Part shown: piece after piece, positions 39,481 through 39,767 of the stretch | How the letters are laid out: each line of letters opens with the position of its first letter | Numbering within the stretch: position 1 is the stretch's first letter | Assembly (NCBI GenBank): GCA_020429915.1 | Contig: JAGQKV010000011.1 | Coordinates: 140,607-180,373 of the forward strand | Length of the DNA: 39,767 nucleotides | Direction of reading: 5' to 3' | Origin: Candidatus Omnitrophota bacterium | GTDB lineage: Bacteria; Omnitrophota; Gorgyraeia; Zapsychrales; Zapsychraceae | The notes under the pieces: model-generated | What the model was told of the DNA's origin: nothing | What the model saw: only the letters and a program-made list of their open reading frames with translations | The model's database searches: none | Translations under genes and position numbers: made by a program

Positions 39481-39643
39481 AGCGGTTAGCGTTTAGCGGC
39501 TAGCGGTTAGTTTCAGGATGCGTCATTTCGGGATTAGGGATGAGTGGTTAGTACTGACGAGGCTGGAATGTTTATTCCCCAATTTCACTGTTCCCTAATC
39601 GCTACTCCCTTACTAAACCCTAACCGCTAAACGCTAACCGCTA
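39481..39643. repeat. Dispersed palindromic repeat, TTAGCGG arm type, copy A4
   Basis: The best preserved copy. The ends are a 23-bp terminal inverted repeat with one mismatch (left AGCGGTTAGCGTTTAGCGG, right CCGCTAAACGCTAACCGCT). Core: GTTTCAGGATGCGTCATTT. It fills most of 39437-39767. Confidence 0.85.
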
Positions 39644-39674
39644 TTGCTTCAAGTATACCCGCACACCAGCCGCC

Positions 39675-39716
39675 TTGTATTTACAATATTCATACAATCT
39701 TTGTAATGCCTTGTAA
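39675..39716. promoter_or_regulatory. TTGTA-rich possible operator at the right edge
   Basis: TTGTATTTACAA (39675-39686) is nearly palindromic, and TTGTAA recurs at 39701 and 39711 with a 10-bp period, as for OmpR-type sites. No gene is visible to its right within the window. Confidence 0.3.
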
Positions 39717-39767
39717 GCAAGGGTGGTGAGTGATGATCGTATCACGCGCAGGCCTTGGCCCGTGCCG

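Overview
The window reads as a chromosomal segment of an uncultivated Gram-negative-type bacterium, GC-rich by eye. The best guess is Candidatus Omnitrophota or a close PVC-group relative. The main support is the large protein at the left edge, whose N-terminal half has sequence blocks I associate with a protein family common in Omnitrophota genomes. Signal peptides, lipoproteins and a c-type cytochrome imply a periplasm. A B-family polymerase and a dockerin protein in the same segment also suggest an environmental lineage. The phylum call is inference.

Layout. 1-2858 (-): start of a giant ATPase/HTH protein that runs off the left edge. 3003-12041 (-): a long co-directional cluster. In transcription order it has a sensor kinase and PhoB-type regulator (overlapping by ATGA), a small exported protein, a zinc-ribbon membrane protein, an exported thioredoxin-fold protein, a DUF3108 lipoprotein, two tandem B12-type radical SAM paralogues, an exported Pcm-like methyltransferase and another zinc-ribbon membrane protein. 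12376-14671 (-): a dockerin-bearing secreted protein and a monohaem cytochrome c. 14811-18396 (+): an MFS transporter, then a structured leader and a GT39/TPR membrane glycosyltransferase. 18501-22779 (-): hcp with an Rrf2 regulator (nitrosative/redox stress), a MarR regulator with an exported dehalogenase-like hydrolase, and a PNPOx-like flavoprotein. 22800-27930 (-): an Anbu proteasome-type locus (transglutaminase-DUF2126, COG4307-type zinc peptidase, Anbu). 28138-33019 is mainly on the minus strand: a lipoprotein, a PEBP-like protein, an HTTM protein and partner, an exported protein, a site-2 protease and a deoxyinosine/uracil glycosylase. It also holds tRNA-Gly(CCC) and tRNA-Leu(CAG); tRNA-Thr(CGT) follows at 33392-33464. 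33547-38363 (-): small proteins (one a DUF5674 protein), an ORF6N protein, and a three-gene operon of a RecA-like protein without a P-loop, a small helical protein and a divergent B-family DNA polymerase. 38987-39436 (-): a PH-like membrane protein.

Most interesting. (1) The RecA-like / small protein / PolB operon. The polymerase has no recognisable exonuclease motifs I and II and has a variant motif C. The layout resembles the ImuA-ImuB-DnaE2 mutasome and could be a PolB-based translesion or mutagenesis module. (2) A set of intergenic palindromic elements of about 140-200 bp. Their arms are built from locus-specific short motifs (TTAGCGG, GGGATACGTGATACG or TTCGAATA types), and they may share a short central core. 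They have invaded tRNA flanks and the PolB operon, where they have become the C-termini of two proteins. (3) Several genes have a -10 hexamer exactly 6 nt before the start codon, which implies leaderless mRNAs. (4) Several well-formed operator candidates lie beside the regulators likely to bind them.
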